Of a stretch of DNA of 60,066 nt, positions 12,176 to 20,592 are shown piece by piece. How positions within the stretch are numbered: the stretch's first letter is position 1; each line of letters starts with the position of its first letter. This stretch comes from Candidatus Fimousia stercorigallinarum (GTDB lineage: Bacteria > Bacillota > Clostridia > Lachnospirales > Lachnospiraceae). The stretch is from NCBI GenBank assembly GCA_018715775.1, contig DVKZ01000136.1, forward strand, positions 1 through 60,066, given 5' to 3'. Below the pieces are notes generated by a model, which saw nothing but the letters and a program-made list of their open reading frames with translations, searched no databases and was not told the DNA's origin. The position numbers and the translations under genes are program-made.

Positions 12176-13118
12176 TCTTCATATAAATATCGTAAAAAGC
12201 GTTCCACCAATCCAGCTTTTGTTTTCCATCCAAGAGCATGGAGCGTTTCCTCAAGTGCCGCCATCACCGCGATCATATCGGCTTCATTGGCTCCTGCGCC
12301 CATATGCCCGATCCGAATCACTTTTCCGGCAAGTTCTCCAAAAGATCCGGCAAGCATGATCCCATGTTTATTTTGCATACGTTCCAGAATATCTTCCGCA
12401 GAAATCCCATCCGGAACATCAAATACCGTTATCGTATCGGAAAATCCACTTTTCAAATGGTTCTTCAGACCGGGACGCTCCGGTTTTCCATTACTTTTTT
12501 AGCATCTTCGCTAATCGTTACAAATGTCAGCCCCGGAGGCACAGATACAGCTTTTTGAGATCCGCCACAGACGATATCCATCTTCCCCTTGTCGACATCC
12601 AGTTCATGACCAAACATCCCGGAAACGGAATCTACGATGCTTAAAATCCCATAAGATTTCAGCAACGGACAGATTCGATGTACGTCATTGAGTACACCGC
12701 TTGGCGTATCACAATGAACCACTGCTGCATATTTAAAATCATGATCTTTTTGTAAATATTCCGCCAGTTCTTCTACATTGATCTCTTTGTGATAATCGCT
12801 TGTATACAGAACCGGATTGCCGCCGTACATGGTAACAAAATCAGCAAAACCGGATCCGTAAATTCCATTATCCAATACGAGCACACGGTCCCCGGGCTCT
12901 GTCATCGTCGCACACGCAGCCTCCAGACCGAGGATTCCTTCTCCGCTTAAGATCAACGTTTCATTTTTTGTATACAGCAGATTGCTGATCAATTCACACA
13001 ACTCTTTATATTCATCGAAAAAAACCGGATCCAAATCTGCATTCGTCGTCGAACGGCTTCTTGCCAGCCGCACATTTTCCGGAACCTGAACAGGACCGGG
13101 TGTCATAATCTTATACAT
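12169..13118 (-). pseudogene. Alanine/serine-glyoxylate aminotransferase-like gene with internal frameshifting deletion
   Basis: Two fragments of one class-V aminotransferase lie end to end in different frames. The N-terminal part (13118 to 12465, 217 residues) carries MTPGPVQVPENVR, TNADLDPVF and the PLP lysine region GGSQKAVSVPPGL, and ends after VMENRSVPV. The C-terminal part (about 12500 to 12169) reads LKNHLKSGFSDTITVF and ends with LAGSFGELAGKVIRIGHMG. Intact homologues have roughly 70-80 more residues between these blocks, so a few hundred base pairs are missing, including the middle of the large domain, and the frame is broken. The gene most likely acted on glyoxylate with alanine or serine. 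It is probably non-functional. Confidence 0.85.
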
Positions 13119-13258
13119 TATCCATCCCTCTGTTTCTTTATATTTTCCACAACGTTGTTTGTATATAAGCTATCAGAGTTTTGGCACTTTTAAAATATCC
13201 AGTTTTTATATTTTTTATGAAGCCAGTTTTTAATTATTTAAATATTCAAAAACACCGA

Positions 13259-13957
13259 TCAATATGGATATTTCTGAAATAATCTCTTTTTAAACTGATT
13301 CAGATCTTTTACAGCTTTTCTCGACATGACAAAAAACTCACTGTCCTTCACATCGGTATAGTACGCAGACAGACTCTCACTGTCGATGCTCTCCTGAGGG
13401 ATGCTCTCCGTCTCCTCATAGCAGAACACCGTCGCCATCAGGAATTCATCGCCCATCCGATAGACGGTATTTCCACCGGGTATTTCCGCTTCTTTATGAT
13501 CCAGGAACAGCAGGTACTCCTTCCCCGGCGTCATCTCGTTTACAAACCCCATATTGATAGAATACCTTTTGGGCCCCTTCTCATTTGTTTCAAAGCCGCT
13601 CTCAGCTGTATCAAAGATCATGGAACTCGCACGTATCGTGTCGATACGCTGCCCTTCTTCCAGCTCTTCTCCCCGGAAGACGTGCAGAACTTCTGCTTCC
13701 TGCGTCGTGCATCCAAACAGGAACTTTGTCTTTTCCGTGCACCGAACAGCCGCGATCAGAGGGCTGTCCGGCAGTTCCTTCTCCATCCTTCCAATCTGCC
13801 TTTCCACAAGATCATCCGGAAGCAGACCGACCAGAAACCGCTCCAGCGGAGCCTCTTCCTGATTAAAGTCCAGATAAGAAGCCTTACAGTACAGCCCGGC
13901 GGACAATGCCGCCGCCAGCATGATCGCCGTGATGATGAAAAGATGCTTAGCCTTCAT
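13259..13957 (-). CDS. Uncharacterised exported or membrane-anchored protein of an ABC transporter operon
   Basis: I do not recognise the family. The 232-residue protein has one N-terminal hydrophobic segment (LFIITAIMLAAALSAGLY) that could be a signal anchor, followed by a mixed extracytoplasmic domain. The segments TQEAEVLHVFRGEELEEGQ and MTPGKEYLLFLDHKEAEIPGG resemble small secreted beta-rich domains. The start at 13957 has GGAGG seven bases upstream and overlaps the ATPase gene by 11 bp, which suggests coupling. It is last of four genes and probably acts with the transporter as an accessory or immunity-type protein; that is inference from position. Confidence 0.6.
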   Translation of the reverse strand: MKAKHLFIITAIMLAAALSAGLYCKASYLDFNQEEAPLERFLVGLLPDDLVERQIGRMEKELPDSPLIAAVRCTEKTKFLFGCTTQEAEVLHVFRGEELEEGQRIDTIRASSMIFDTAESGFETNEKGPKRYSINMGFVNEMTPGKEYLLFLDHKEAEIPGGNTVYRMGDEFLMATVFCYEETESIPQESIDSESLSAYYTDVKDSEFFVMSRKAVKDLNQFKKRLFQKYPY

Positions 13958-14612
13958 CCGCATCCCTCCTTCCCGGCGCCTCCTTCCTGGACACCTTTCC
14001 TTCCTTTACCTCGTAAACTTCATCCGCGAGCACATCGATATCCGTCCTGTTATGGCTCGCAATCAAAATCAGCGCTCCGCGTTTCTTCTCCTCCAGGATG
14101 ATCCTGCGCACGCTTTCCATCCCTTCTTCATCCAGAGCATTCGTCGGCTCATCGAGCAGCAAAATGGAAGGCTTTTCCATGAACGCCTGCGCAAGGACGA
14201 TCCTCTGCTTCATCCCAAGCGAATACTTCCCAAACGGCCTCCGGTCATCCGGGTCGAGCCCTAATCTTTGGATCGCCTCCCGAATCTCTTCCTCACCGAT
14301 CTTTTTGTTTAGCTTCGAGAGGAGCTTTAAATTCTCCAGCCCGGTAAGTTCCCGATACAGCCCTGCATTCTCGATGACAATCCCCATGTCCGGGAGCACC
14401 TGCATGTCCTTATGCAGCTCCTTTCCGTCCAGAACCACCCGGCCGGAGGTCGGCTTCATCAGCCCGGAGACAGCCCGGAAGAGCATGGTCTTGCCGGAAC
14501 CGTTCCGGCCGACGAACCCATAGATCCGCCCTTCCGTAAGGCAGAGACACACATCCGACAGTATCGTCCGTCCTTTGATCTTTTTTGTCACATGTTCCAC
14601 TCTCAGTTCCAT
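13947..14612 (-). CDS. ABC transporter ATP-binding protein
   Basis: A 221-residue ABC ATPase: Walker A GRNGSGKTMLF (36-46), signature YSLGMKQRIVLAQAF, Walker B ILLLDEPTNALDEEG, switch His in IASHN. This short single-domain type pairs with separate ABC-2-like permeases, as in antimicrobial-peptide immunity or export systems (BcrA-like). It starts two bases after the stop of the preceding permease and overlaps the exported protein gene. Substrate unknown. The cluster is visibly GC-richer than its surroundings. Confidence 0.9.
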   Translation of the reverse strand: MELRVEHVTKKIKGRTILSDVCLCLTEGRIYGFVGRNGSGKTMLFRAVSGLMKPTSGRVVLDGKELHKDMQVLPDMGIVIENAGLYRELTGLENLKLLSKLNKKIGEEEIREAIQRLGLDPDDRRPFGKYSLGMKQRIVLAQAFMEKPSILLLDEPTNALDEEGMESVRRIILEEKKRGALILIASHNRTDIDVLADEVYEVKEGKVSRKEAPGRRDADEG

Positions 14613-14614
14613 CT

Positions 14615-15436
14615 CTAATACCCTCCTTCTGCTTCATGGTCTGCCCCGACCAGATCATAATGGTTCACAATATAACATCCCCATAACAGGACCAGTATCC
14701 CGGCTGTAAGGAAGACCGCTGTGGACGTCCACATGCTGATGGAGATTCCTTTCACGATGGCGGAATCCAAGACTGACATCCTAACCCCGTGCAGGTACAG
14801 CACCAGATGCGCGAACGGATTAACAAGGATCATCCATACATGCTCCGGCAGAATCTCCTTGGGCAGACCCGATATAAACAGCTCCCCCGTCATGAAGAAG
14901 GCGGCGATACAAAAAAAGGCAACGCCTTCCACGATGAGGAAACCCATGTCACTGGAAGACAGCACAGACAGGATGTTGATAAGCAATGCCGTGGCAAGCA
15001 GGAACAGCGAATGGATGGCCAGGTAATGCCAGAGCAGCGGCAGGAACCCTGCGCCTGGCGTGACCGGTTCGAACAGGCGCGCCGCCCCGACCCCTCCTGC
15101 AAGCACCGCCAACAGGTAGACGACAGCAAACAGGTACAGCGTGAGCGCTTCTTTTAGGAACCATCTCGTCCGGCTGCAGCAACGGGAAAAGAAGTAGATG
15201 CTCGCGCTGCAGAAATGCCGGTAGATGTAAGTCCCGTAAAAGATCTGAAACAGGAACAGCGGCATGTACCAGTACGTGCCTTCCATAATTTGATTCAGCT
15301 GACAATCTGCCGAAGAGAATCCAAACAACATCACGATATCAGCGAGCGTCTGCGCCATCCCATTCTTCGCATAGTTAAAGACACAGAAAAAGCCGGAGGC
15401 TGCACCAACCAGTAAAAACCTTGTATAATATCTCAT
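14615..15436 (-). CDS. ABC transporter permease subunit (second membrane protein)
   Basis: A 273-residue protein with about six hydrophobic segments (for example ALTLYLFAVVYLLAVLAGGV, FLLATALLINILSVL and the C-terminal STAVFLTAGILVLLWGC). No recognised sequence motif; role inferred from membrane topology and its place between another membrane protein and the ATPase. Its start overlaps the preceding gene by four bases (ATGA), indicating coupled translation and a heteromeric membrane complex. Confidence 0.75.
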   Translation of the reverse strand: MRYYTRFLLVGAASGFFCVFNYAKNGMAQTLADIVMLFGFSSADCQLNQIMEGTYWYMPLFLFQIFYGTYIYRHFCSASIYFFSRCCSRTRWFLKEALTLYLFAVVYLLAVLAGGVGAARLFEPVTPGAGFLPLLWHYLAIHSLFLLATALLINILSVLSSSDMGFLIVEGVAFFCIAAFFMTGELFISGLPKEILPEHVWMILVNPFAHLVLYLHGVRMSVLDSAIVKGISISMWTSTAVFLTAGILVLLWGCYIVNHYDLVGADHEAEGGY

Positions 15437-16260
15437 GTCAGGTCATCCCCTTTCGACCGAACCAGAGCCATCGCAGCCGCTGCGAGCAGAAGCACGAGCA
15501 GGAACAGCCCATAGGCCGGATAATTCTTTTTTGTCTGCTCAAACAGACATAGAATAAAAGCGTAATCCATCGTATAGTCTCTTCCCGATATCTGTTCGAC
15601 TAGATGGAGCAGGTGAATCAGGACATAGACCGGGAAATAGGCGAAGACGCGGTACCGGAAACCGGGCAGCAGCGTGACGACAAAGTTGAACACGGCGAGG
15701 ATACCCGACGCAGCACCGAATAAAACGATCATCACCACTGCATACAGCACCCGGTTCTCAAACCAGAGTCCCGACAGAAAGATCCGGCTGTCTTCCGCGA
15801 GCGTGTCCAGATACGGAAAATTAGACGGATCCCCCATAGGTTTCAGACCGAAGCAGATGATGTTCAGCGCCAACTCCAGCAGAAACGGCAGCGTAAAGAT
15901 GATAAACGTCGCCAGGAAGACGGCCAGGAGCTTTCCCATCCAATAAGATGTACGCCCGGTTCTCGCTTCTATATATACCTGTATCCTCGTCTGCCGGTCG
16001 GACAGGTACGAACAGGCCGTCGGCAACACGACCAGAATCGGGAAATATGTCCTCATATAGAACCCGCTGTAAGACCAGTCAGAAAGCGTAAGAATCTTTA
16101 CCGAATCGAACATCTGCGTGACATACTGCACCTCATGATTCTGCCACAGATTCGAAAAGAAGTTTACGAGCATGAACCCCATAAGAAGCAGATAGGTCAC
16201 CGCAGCAGTTTTTTTTCTCAGGATGCCGGCAGTCTGCATCCTGACAGAACGTAGAAACAT
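15433..16260 (-). CDS. ABC transporter permease subunit (first membrane protein)
   Basis: A 275-residue membrane protein with about six helices, including YLLLMGFMLVNFFSNLW near the N-terminus, FPILVVLPTACSYLSDRQT, and LFLLVLLLAAAAMALV at the C-terminus. The layout is that of ABC-2 permeases, with a large extracytoplasmic segment after helix 1. The start has an AAGGAGGCG ribosome site. It is first of the four-gene operon. The 780 bp upstream hold no gene, only the 53-bp repeat array. Substrate unknown. Confidence 0.75.
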   Translation of the reverse strand: MFLRSVRMQTAGILRKKTAAVTYLLLMGFMLVNFFSNLWQNHEVQYVTQMFDSVKILTLSDWSYSGFYMRTYFPILVVLPTACSYLSDRQTRIQVYIEARTGRTSYWMGKLLAVFLATFIIFTLPFLLELALNIICFGLKPMGDPSNFPYLDTLAEDSRIFLSGLWFENRVLYAVVMIVLFGAASGILAVFNFVVTLLPGFRYRVFAYFPVYVLIHLLHLVEQISGRDYTMDYAFILCLFEQTKKNYPAYGLFLLVLLLAAAAMALVRSKGDDLT

Positions 16261-16463
16261 TATATCGCCTCCTTGTCAAAAAAATTTTCTATATAATATA
16301 AACGTATGAAAGAGCTATTCTGTGACAAAATATTTTAAAATTTTTTTTTTAATACTTCTTAAACAGAATATAATTATCCTTGTATACCTATATAATATCA
16401 CAAAAATACTTTTCAAAGTGGAAGGTTGCATTATCGGTATATTTTCTTGCTTATTCGGTAAAT

Positions 16464-17026
16464 GGGCTGTCTCTTTCCTTTTGTATCCCTCATTTTAGGG
16501 CGCAAAAACCCCTGTCTGGATTTTTGGAAGCGCTCCTTCTGCTATGCGGTTTTCTGCTCCTTTTTTTCTTTGTATTTCTTGACTTTTTTATTTTTCTGCC
16601 GTAGATATGGGAATCTGTCTGCGGGAGAAAAAAACCTTTTTACTTTTTCTACAGTAGATATGGGAGTCTGTCTACGGGAGAAAGGAACCTTTTTATTTTT
16701 TCTACAGTAGATATGGGAGTCTGTCTACGGGAGAAAAGAACCTTTTTACTTTTTCTACAGTAGATATGGGAGTCTGTCTACGGGAAAAAGGAACCTTTTT
16801 TCTTTTTCTGCCGTAGATATGGGAATCTGTCTGCGGGAGAAAAGAACCTTTTTACTTTTTCTGCAGTAGACATGGAAGTCTGTCTACGGGAGAAAGGAAC
16901 CTTTTTTCTTTTTCTGCCGTAGATATGGGAGTCTGTCTACGGGAGAAAAGAACCTTTTCAGCAAACACCAATATAGAGTAATCTTCCTTTCCTGTTAGAG
17001 CCCTAAATCGGTTATCTGATAGCCCC
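16464..17026. repeat. Possible bounded element containing a 53-bp repeat array
   Basis: The 780-bp gap between the transporter operon and the kinase remnant holds no convincing gene. GGGCTGTC at 16464-16471 and its near-inverted match (GATAGCCC, about 17017-17024) could be short terminal inverted repeats of an element of about 563 bp. Eight bases with one mismatch is weak evidence and no target duplication is seen. The right end contains a leader of about 65 bp (16961-17026) that reappears at 59771-59836. Confidence 0.35.
16596..16958 (-). repeat. Tandem array of seven 53-bp hairpin-forming repeats
   Basis: GTAGATATGG or its variants begin at 16601, 16654, 16707, 16760, 16813, 16866 and 16919, an exact 53-bp period with no insertions. 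Each unit carries a dyad of the type CCGTAGACA-N8-TGTCTACGG followed by a purine stretch (GGGAGAAAGGAACC) and a T-rich tract. Copies differ at a few positions, often as G-U compatible changes in the stem. There are no unique spacers and no cas genes, so this is not CRISPR. Strand is given by the shared leader, which lies at the right end. The same unit recurs at 59851-60066 in the opposite orientation. Confidence 0.95.
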
Positions 17027-17040
17027 TTTTGAGAACAAAT

Positions 17041-18247
17041 TTATTGATTTAAAAGTAGAATCTGTACAACCACCTCATTATCCTGTTTTTTTATTGAAAA
17101 TTCTCCATGATATTTTTCAACTGTGCTTTTAACACTTTCAATGCCGATTCCATGAAATATCTTGTTTTTCTTTGAAGAGCGCATATTTCCCGGAAGTTCA
17201 CCGCAATATTTATTGGTAACTTTTATCAGCATGAATGATTTTTCCTGTCGAATGATCACATCAATATAGGGATCCTGTTCTTCCATACTTGTCTCTATCG
17301 CATTGTCCAGCAAATTGCCGAGGATATTTGCCAGATCCAAATCCCGGATCGTACCATGTTTCGGCAGAAATGCATTGACTACAAACAGTATCCCCTTCGC
17401 TTCTGCAAAGTGTTGTTTTGTATTTATGATCACATCGATGACCGAATTGCCCGTATGTATACAAAAGATTTTTCGATCAATCAGGTCTGTTTCTTTTTTC
17501 AGGTACTTTTTTATTCCTTCGATATCATCATTTTGGGCAAGCTGCGACAGAACTAAGACATTATTTTTATAATCATGAATGCTCTTCCTCCACAATTGAA
17601 ACGCCTGTTTTGTCTCATTCAGAGACTGTTGAAGCATACTGTTTTTTAGCTCGATGAATTCGGCTCTCTGTTTCTGTTCATAGCTTTCTCCGGCTTTTAT
17701 AACAAAGGAAAGAGTCAACAGTTCCATGATAATAGAGATAATAAAAAAAAGAAGAAAAAGACTCATTTTCAATTTCACTGCATTCATGCTGAATTCTGCC
17801 ATAACCAAAAGGAATGTCAGGAGAAAAATAGAGTAAATTCCCATTGTTACTGCATATTTTTTTCCCAATATTATTTCATGTCTATAAATCCTGCGAACCA
17901 TGATAACGATCAGGAACAAAATTAATTTGGATATTACAGCGCACACGATCCAATTTACACTTCGCTCATAAAACAGGTTAGGATTGACCGTATCTATGAT
18001 TGATGCCAAAAAATATGCGACACTAAGTTCGGAGGCAACCAAAATCACAGAATATATGAAAAGATAGAAATACATGAAGCCCATTAAGCAGAACTGTGCA
18101 TACTGCTCCAATCCCTGACATCAGAATAATTGGATAAAAATTTTCTTTCATCATGTCTTTTGTCAAAAAAACAGCACAAAAAATACAGCATAAAATACCT
18201 TCTATCCAGCTTGCAAAATACTCAAAACACCAGAAAACAACCGTCAT
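17041..18247 (-). pseudogene. GHKL-domain sensor histidine kinase (AgrC-like), frameshifted
   Basis: The 3' part (from about 18111 to 17041) encodes membrane helices, a coiled region (EQKQRAEFIELKNSML), a phospho-acceptor block with SIHDYKNNVLVLSQL, and a GHKL ATPase domain with LGNLLDNAIETS and GIGIESVK. The 5' part (18247 to about 18050) encodes the first helices (FWCFEYFASWIEGILC) in another frame. It begins at an ATG that overlaps the LytTR stop as ATGA, so the original start was 18247. The two frames cross between about 18045 and 18110. As read, one frameshift separates the sensor's first helices from the rest. The family senses peptides in agr-like quorum systems. Confidence 0.75.
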
Positions 18248-18612
18248 ATGCTGCCTCCCCAGTATTTCATTAATGCAGTCTTTACAGCTTTCATCTGTCG
18301 TCTGCTTACCGTAAGCTGTTCACCCTTATCTAAAGTTATATCGCAATAAGAAAACTTTCGGATATATCGGATATTCACAACCCCGCCGCTGTGTATTTTT
18401 ATGAAATGACAGTCCCTTACCTCTTCGTATAGTTCCCGAATTGTTTTTCTGACGATACAAATATTTCCATTGTTTAAATGCAGCTCCACTTTTCTCACAT
18501 TGGTTTGAAAATACATGATATCTTCATACTTAATTACTATTTGGGAATGCGGTGTTTTTACAATAATATAGTTGTCATTCATTTCTTTAAGCCGGGAACA
18601 GGCAGCTTTCAT
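18244..18612 (-). CDS. LytTR DNA-binding domain protein, probable receiver-less remnant of a response regulator
   Basis: The 122 residues are essentially one LytTR domain (IIVKTPHSQIVIKYEDIMYF to LTVSRRQMKAVKTAL), the DNA-binding module of AgrA-type response regulators. The expected 120-residue receiver domain with its phospho-acceptor Asp is absent. The start at 18612 has no convincing ribosome site and lies only about 32 bp beyond the dnaJ terminator, with no promoter visible. The reading frame continues upstream for six codons to a stop, as in a truncated gene. It overlaps the kinase start by four bases. A genuine stand-alone LytTR regulator is the alternative. Confidence 0.65.
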   Translation of the reverse strand: MKAACSRLKEMNDNYIIVKTPHSQIVIKYEDIMYFQTNVRKVELHLNNGNICIVRKTIRELYEEVRDCHFIKIHSGGVVNIRYIRKFSYCDITLDKGEQLTVSRRQMKAVKTALMKYWGGSI

Positions 18613-18644
18613 TGCAAGAGGAAGTTCCTGCTTTTACTTTACAT

Positions 18645-18692
18645 AAAAAAAAGAGCCATGCACCCACTCATGAAAGCGTGACTGCATCGCTC
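18645..18692 (-). terminator. Rho-independent terminator of the dnaJ-like gene
   Basis: Minus-strand hairpin GAGCGATGCAGTCAC / GAGTGGGTGCATGGCTC with two mismatches, followed by eight U residues (plus-strand A tract 18645-18652). Confidence 0.8.
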
Positions 18693-18739
18693 TTCTTTTC
18701 TTAACATGATAAAACTTTTTCTTGTGATCTATCTAAACA

Positions 18740-19693
18740 TCAGGCTCCGATTGCCTGCTGGTATTCTTTTAACTTTGCTTTTGCCTGTGGAGACAGGTAT
18801 CTTGGTACGGAAATCTCTACAACAACATACTGATCCCCTTTTACGGAAGCCCGGTTCATAACCGGCATACCTTTACCTCTCAGACGGATTTTCGTTCCTG
18901 ACTGCGTACCAGCCTGAATCTTGCATTTTACTTTGCCATAAAGTGTCTGTACAATTGCTTCACCGCCCAATACTGCTGTCGTATACGGAACCTGTACTTT
19001 CGTATAAACGTCATTTCCCTTCCGTTCAAATCCGGCTTTTTCTTCTACGATGACTTCAAGCAGAAGATCTCCCGGTTCTCCACCATACGGTGAAGGCTCT
19101 CCTTTTCCTTTCAGACGGATCTTCTTACCGGAATCAATGCCCGCCGGTATTTTCACTTTCAAAGAGGTTTCACGTCCACTGGCATCCTGAAGGTGAATCA
19201 CACGCTCGTTTCCATGCACTGCATCATCAAACGGCACAGAAATCCGGGCAGTAATATCCTGTCCCTTTTGGGAATAAGATTGACGATGAGATCCATGACC
19301 AAATCCACTACCAAACAGATCATCAAAAATATCTCCCATATCACCGCCATGAAAATGAAATTCCTGATAAGTACCATTATTTCCAAAACCAAAATCTCCA
19401 AATCCCTGATGATACGTATAATTGCCGTGATTGTGCGGACCTGCTCCGCCTGCACCTGCGCCCATCGTTTCATCAAAAGCGGCAAATCCATATTGGTCAT
19501 AAAGTTTTCGCTTTTCTTTATCACTTAAAATATCATATGCTTCTGAAACTTCTTTAAATTTTTGTTCCGCCTGCTTATCTCCGGGATTCGTATCCGGATG
19601 ATATTTTTTCGCCAATTTTCGATATGCCTGCTTAATCTTTTTTTCATCTGCATTTTTTGGTACGCCAAGTACTTCGTAATAATCTCTTTTCAT
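18740..19693 (-). CDS. DnaJ/CbpA-type Hsp40 co-chaperone without zinc finger
   Basis: Co-chaperone that stimulates DnaK ATPase and delivers unfolded proteins. The 317-residue protein has an N-terminal J domain ([20 protein letters not shown] with HPD in [10 protein letters not shown]), a Gly/Phe/His-rich linker (about 75-135) and the C-terminal substrate-binding domains ([20 protein letters not shown]). It lacks the four CxxCxGxG zinc repeats, so it is CbpA-like rather than canonical DnaJ. The ATG at 19693 is preferred; AGAGGTG lies nine bases upstream, and an in-frame GTG earlier overlaps that site. It follows hsp20 and is probably co-expressed with it. Confidence 0.92.
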   Translation of the reverse strand: MKRDYYEVLGVPKNADEKKIKQAYRKLAKKYHPDTNPGDKQAEQKFKEVSEAYDILSDKEKRKLYDQYGFAAFDETMGAGAGGAGPHNHGNYTYHQGFGDFGFGNNGTYQEFHFHGGDMGDIFDDLFGSGFGHGSHRQSYSQKGQDITARISVPFDDAVHGNERVIHLQDASGRETSLKVKIPAGIDSGKKIRLKGKGEPSPYGGEPGDLLLEVIVEEKAGFERKGNDVYTKVQVPYTTAVLGGEAIVQTLYGKVKCKIQAGTQSGTKIRLRGKGMPVMNRASVKGDQYVVVEISVPRYLSPQAKAKLKEYQQAIGA

Positions 19694-19746
19694 CTGTATG
19701 TTCACCTCTTTTCCTTCATTTCCTTATGAAATTCCGCTATGTGAAA

Positions 19747-19774
19747 ACAGGAACGCTTTTAAAGCGTCCCTGTT
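19747..19774 (-). terminator. Hairpin between hsp20 and dnaJ-like gene (partial terminator or processing site)
   Basis: AACAGGGACGCTTT and AAAGCGTTCCTGTT pair over about 14 bp with one mismatch in the minus-strand transcript, followed by a short U-rich tract. It may terminate part of the hsp20 transcripts and so set a higher level for hsp20 than for the downstream gene. Confidence 0.55.
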
Positions 19775-19793
19775 TATCGCGTTGTCGAATTGA

Positions 19794-20225
19794 TTATCCC
19801 TCAATGTTAATGAATTTCTTTTCTTCAACCTGAGGTTTCGCTTCTTTCTTTGGTACTGCAATTTTCAAAATACCATCTTCGAATTTTGCTTTGATATCTT
19901 CCTGTGTAACATCATCGCCTACATAGAAAGTTCTGCTGCAATTTCCGTAGTATCTTTCACGTCTGATATATTTGCCATCTTTGTCTTTTTCGTCTTCATT
20001 CTTAGAACTCTGAGCACTGATGGTCATATATCCATCTTTCAACTCTGCTTTGATATCTTCTTTCTTATATCCAGGAAGGTCGATATCAAGTTCATAACCG
20101 TTTTCTGTTTCTTTTACATCTGTCTTCATCATATAATTTGTGGAATTTGTAAAACGAACCGGTCTTGCAAAATCGTTAAAAAAGTCATCAAATAAGTTTT
20201 CTCCAAAAATACTAGGCATCAACAT
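19794..20225 (-). CDS. hsp20: Small heat-shock protein, Hsp20/alpha-crystallin family
   Basis: ATP-independent holdase that binds unfolding proteins during heat stress. The 143-residue protein has a short N-terminal arm (MLMPSIFGENLFDDFFNDF), the alpha-crystallin domain (about 30-130: DVKETENGYELDIDLPGYKK, YMTISAQ, FEDGILKIAVPKKE) and a short C-terminal tail. GGAGAG lies seven bases before the ATG. The gene is led by a sigma-A promoter overlapped by a perfect CIRCE element, so it is under HrcA repression. The dnaJ-like gene follows. Confidence 0.95.
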   Translation of the reverse strand: MLMPSIFGENLFDDFFNDFARPVRFTNSTNYMMKTDVKETENGYELDIDLPGYKKEDIKAELKDGYMTISAQSSKNEDEKDKDGKYIRRERYYGNCSRTFYVGDDVTQEDIKAKFEDGILKIAVPKKEAKPQVEEKKFINIEG

Positions 20226-20365
20226 AAATCATCTCTCCTTTTCTTAATTTCAATATATGCGTCAGCTTGTGCTGACAAATTTATATGTTGGCTTTGCTTG
20301 GAACTTTGGATTTCCGGAATCGATTTTTCTTTTCTTATCGTTCCCTCTTCCTTTGTTCTATATGT

Positions 20366-20407
20366 AATATAACACTTATTTTAGCACTCGTCAAGAGGGA
20401 GTGCTAA
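20366..20407 (-). promoter_or_regulatory. CIRCE operator (HrcA) overlapping the hsp20 promoter
   Basis: TTAGCACTC-N9-GAGTGCTAA at 20381-20407 matches the CIRCE consensus at every arm position. The minus-strand promoter TTGACG (20394-20389), 17-bp spacer, TATATT (20371-20366) overlaps it, so HrcA binding would occlude RNA polymerase. CIRCE normally controls groESL and dnaK operons; here it controls hsp20 and probably the dnaJ-like gene. The 367-bp gap to the next gene holds only this and a terminator. Confidence 0.97.
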
Positions 20408-20483
20408 TAAATTTTGTGAACTTTTTGTGAACAAATATTACTGGCAGAATGGTATTATCCATCAGCCATATCCCTGCCCCGGC

Positions 20484-20545
20484 AACAAAAAACAAAACAG
20501 CCCCGTAAGATTCTAAGCTTCCAAAGCCGTATCTTACAGGGCTGT
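20484..20545 (-). terminator. Rho-independent terminator of the flavodoxin-cupin-merR operon
   Basis: Arms ACAGCCCCGTAAGAT (20497-20511) and ATCTTACAGGGCTGT (20531-20545) pair over 15 bp with one mismatch. In minus-strand reading it follows the last gene's stop (20593) and ends in TTTTGTTTTTTG. Confidence 0.9.
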
Positions 20546-20592
20546 CTTCTTCGAATCAGTATCAAGACCTTTTTTCTAACACTGATTTTCAC

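Noticed and set aside
16380..16710. Short plus-strand reading frames over the repeat region
   Set aside because: They run through low-complexity T-rich repeats, lack ribosome sites and encode Phe-rich stretches typical of translated repeats.
16596..16958. CRISPR-like regular array
   Set aside because: The period is constant at 53 bp, but the whole unit repeats; there are no unique spacers and no cas genes.
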